In this document: piece after piece, positions 62,482 to 64,000 of the stretch | How positions within the stretch are numbered: the stretch's first letter is position 1 | Layout of the letters: each line of letters begins with the position of its first letter | NCBI GenBank assembly: GCA_903813345.2 | Contig: CAIIXF020000011.1 | Span: 27,210,166-27,274,165 of the forward strand | From: Owenia fusiformis | Taxonomy: Eukaryota; Annelida; Polychaeta; Sabellida; Oweniidae | Length of the DNA: 64,000 nucleotides | Direction of reading: 5' to 3' | Made by a program: the position numbers and the translations under genes | Notes under the pieces: model-generated | Database searches by the model: none | The model's input: only the letters and a program-made list of their open reading frames with translations | What the model was told of the DNA's origin: nothing

Positions 62482-62640
62482 GGAATAAATAATGATAGGC
62501 CATTCAATATGGTGAAATTCAGCACGAGTTGGACAGAATGTTGTACAAAGCACGAACCAAAGGTGAGTGCATTTGTACTAACATTCTGTCCAACGAGTGC
62601 TGAATTTCACCATATTGAATGGCCTATCATTATTTATTCC
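62482..62640. repeat. near-perfect hairpin, stem about 60 bp
   Basis: GGAATAAATAATGATAGGCC through GTGAAATTCAGCAC and TTGGACAGAATGTT is inverted immediately after a roughly 35-nt loop that is itself bounded by GTACAAA/TTTGTAC. Only one or two positions are unpaired (GAG against GAGT near the middle). Confidence 0.92.
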
Positions 62641-62881
62641 GATTCAAACATAAAAATTAGTAAAAGCCGTGGCTGTGGAACGGGCATGAAGGAACAGCTA
62701 TCCTCGGACAGAGCCCCAGATGTGCAGCTGGGATGTGACGTCACTCAAAACAATGCAAATTGCAGATTGAATAGAGCATGGTCGTGCATCTATGGAGAAT
62801 TAGAGAACGTTCTATATTGGCTATGCTGCATTCTGATTGGTTGAGAAATTCGAATAGAGCACGGTCATGTTTGAATTTAAT
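62641..62881. mobile_element. possible MITE next to the hairpin
   Basis: GATTCAAACAT right after the hairpin is inverted as ATGTTTGAATTT near 62866. The interior has GAATAGAGCAYGGTC twice (62768 and 62854). The boundary with the hairpin is unclear and they may be one compound element. Confidence 0.4.
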
Positions 62882-64000
62882 ATCCATTCATAAGTGACAT
62901 TGTGGTATACCCAGAAACCAACATATGAGGGCTCAAATATAGCAAATATATTACTATGCTTTACATGGCCTGCTGTTAGATGTTCATTGATCATGATTTG
63001 TTCAGTTGGATCCTCTGAGGCCAGTCTGACAAGATATTAATCTTCACAAGAAATATAGAAAATGATTTCATATTTTAGTTTGACATCTCACTCTGGCTCT
63101 GGACGCTTCTGAATAAAAAAATTTCATTTTGTCTATAATTATTGATTTCGATTAAATGTAGAAGACAGTTGAATGTTATTTACTCCTGGTTGAAAATATT
63201 AAAGATTGGAATTATTTGAGATTTAACTCGAAACTTGATTAATGCTCAATTGAGGAAAAACTGAAATTATGTCATTGGTCTTCATTATCAAAGGTCTGAT
63301 TGAACAGAATGGTCTGAACCGACCTGATTGATATAAATTGGCGAAAAGAGTGAATGAGATGCTCTTTTTCCTGACATTACGTTCCAGCGGTCACTGGGAA
63401 TTAATAGTTTCCTCGATGTCCTTTAATCTGCTAGCAGAGTAAAGACACAGATTATTGATCTGGAGTTTACTTAACATTAAACGCTGCTCCATACAACTTC
63501 AGTACAGTTAATAACGCTATAGACTTTTTACTTGGAATTAAAGTGGGACATCTCTGGAAATGGAACACCTCCATATATGGAACACTTTCCAGTTTTTTCT
63601 TATTATTGTTATCTATTAACTGAGGTTATCTGAACCTCTTTGAGGAACAGAGTGTCCCTCGGTAGACCAATATTTTGAGATACCAAATGTGTTCCACTTG
63701 TAGAGGTTTCGCTGTATTTAGGTTGTAAGAATCTTCCCTAGCGCTTCTAGGTCCATGACTGTCCCTTTGTGATTCAGCTCACAATAGGGAAAATATTATG
63801 TGATCGTTCAGGATTGATTTTTGTGAAATATTATCTTTTTGCTCAGAAGCTTTCAGATCATAATCATGTTATAAAATAAATACAGTAAAACCTGTGTTAG
63901 TGGAATGATTTTGGCAACTTAAGATAATATCTATTAGGGAGGTCTTCTATTTACAGGTGTAGAATTCACATTTAGTTCATGGGTAGCATGACTTTTAGTT
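62882..64000. other. right end of window, no gene recognised
   Basis: Apart from the transposon fragments near 63540-63720 and 63880 I see no coding exon or structured repeat. If the SAMD5-like gene continues, its later exons lie beyond the window. Confidence 0.35.
63540..63720 (-). mobile_element. fragment resembling a mariner/pogo-type MITE end
   Basis: In minus sense the segment starts TACAGCGAAACCTCTACAAG, a common terminus type of TA-targeting elements, and continues with repeated GGAACAC blocks. A second, forward TACAGTAAAACCTGTGTTAG starts at 63880. No full element can be delimited. Confidence 0.4.

Noticed and set aside
62752-62761. Octamer motif ATGCAAAT as an enhancer site
   Set aside because: A single eight-base match within repeat-derived DNA has little weight.

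Overview
This is a eukaryotic, clearly metazoan, window: AT-rich, with coding sequence broken into short exons by GT-AG introns, low gene density and many small non-autonomous transposons. The protein set (a 906-residue SND1/Tudor-SN close in length and order to the vertebrate protein, an UNC93A-like membrane protein, a SAMD5/SASH-type SAM protein and a secreted YHYH-like protein) suggests an invertebrate, probably a marine deuterostome or lophotrochozoan. The species cannot be fixed from the sequence alone.

Layout. 1-1400 is a degenerate tandem array of about 235-bp units. 1400-5596 has no recognisable gene; its right part is probably 3' flank/3' UTR of SND1. 5597-22396 (minus) is a complete SND1 gene: 19 coding exons that join in frame to 906 residues with four SN domains, a Tudor domain and the terminal split SN domain. 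Its 5.2-kb intron 12 holds a complete six-position UNC93A-like gene on the opposite strand (11024-14350) and, directly after exon 13, a 43-bp tandem array in which the unit contains a copy of the exon-13 end plus its GTAAGT donor. 22397-26277 is a head-to-head intergenic region with inverted-repeat elements and E-boxes near both starts. From 26278 (plus) a SAMD5-like gene begins; exon 1 (SAM domain) is followed by a 25.5-kb intron, then exon 2 at 52182 and two further frame-compatible exon candidates (53687, 55131). The giant intron carries a MULE-like MITE, assorted repeats and a 2.9-kb higher-order repeat with about 55 AGGTCA hexamers. 56489-58546 (minus) is a compact gene with TATA promoter, non-coding first exon and a single coding exon for a secreted YHYH-like glycoprotein. 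The right end contains a 1-kb foldback transposon, a 159-bp near-perfect hairpin and other repeats.

The genes do not form a common pathway: SND1 is an RNA-binding/RISC-associated nuclease-fold protein, the UNC93A-like protein an MFS-type membrane protein, and the SAM protein an adaptor. Most notable: (1) the tandem array of decoy 5' splice sites in SND1; (2) a tandemly duplicated, frame-incompatible 122-nt exon in the UNC93A-like gene, which looks like a mutually exclusive pair; (3) the nuclear-receptor half-site array in the SAMD5-like intron; (4) several structurally complete transposons whose termini and target duplications can be read directly.
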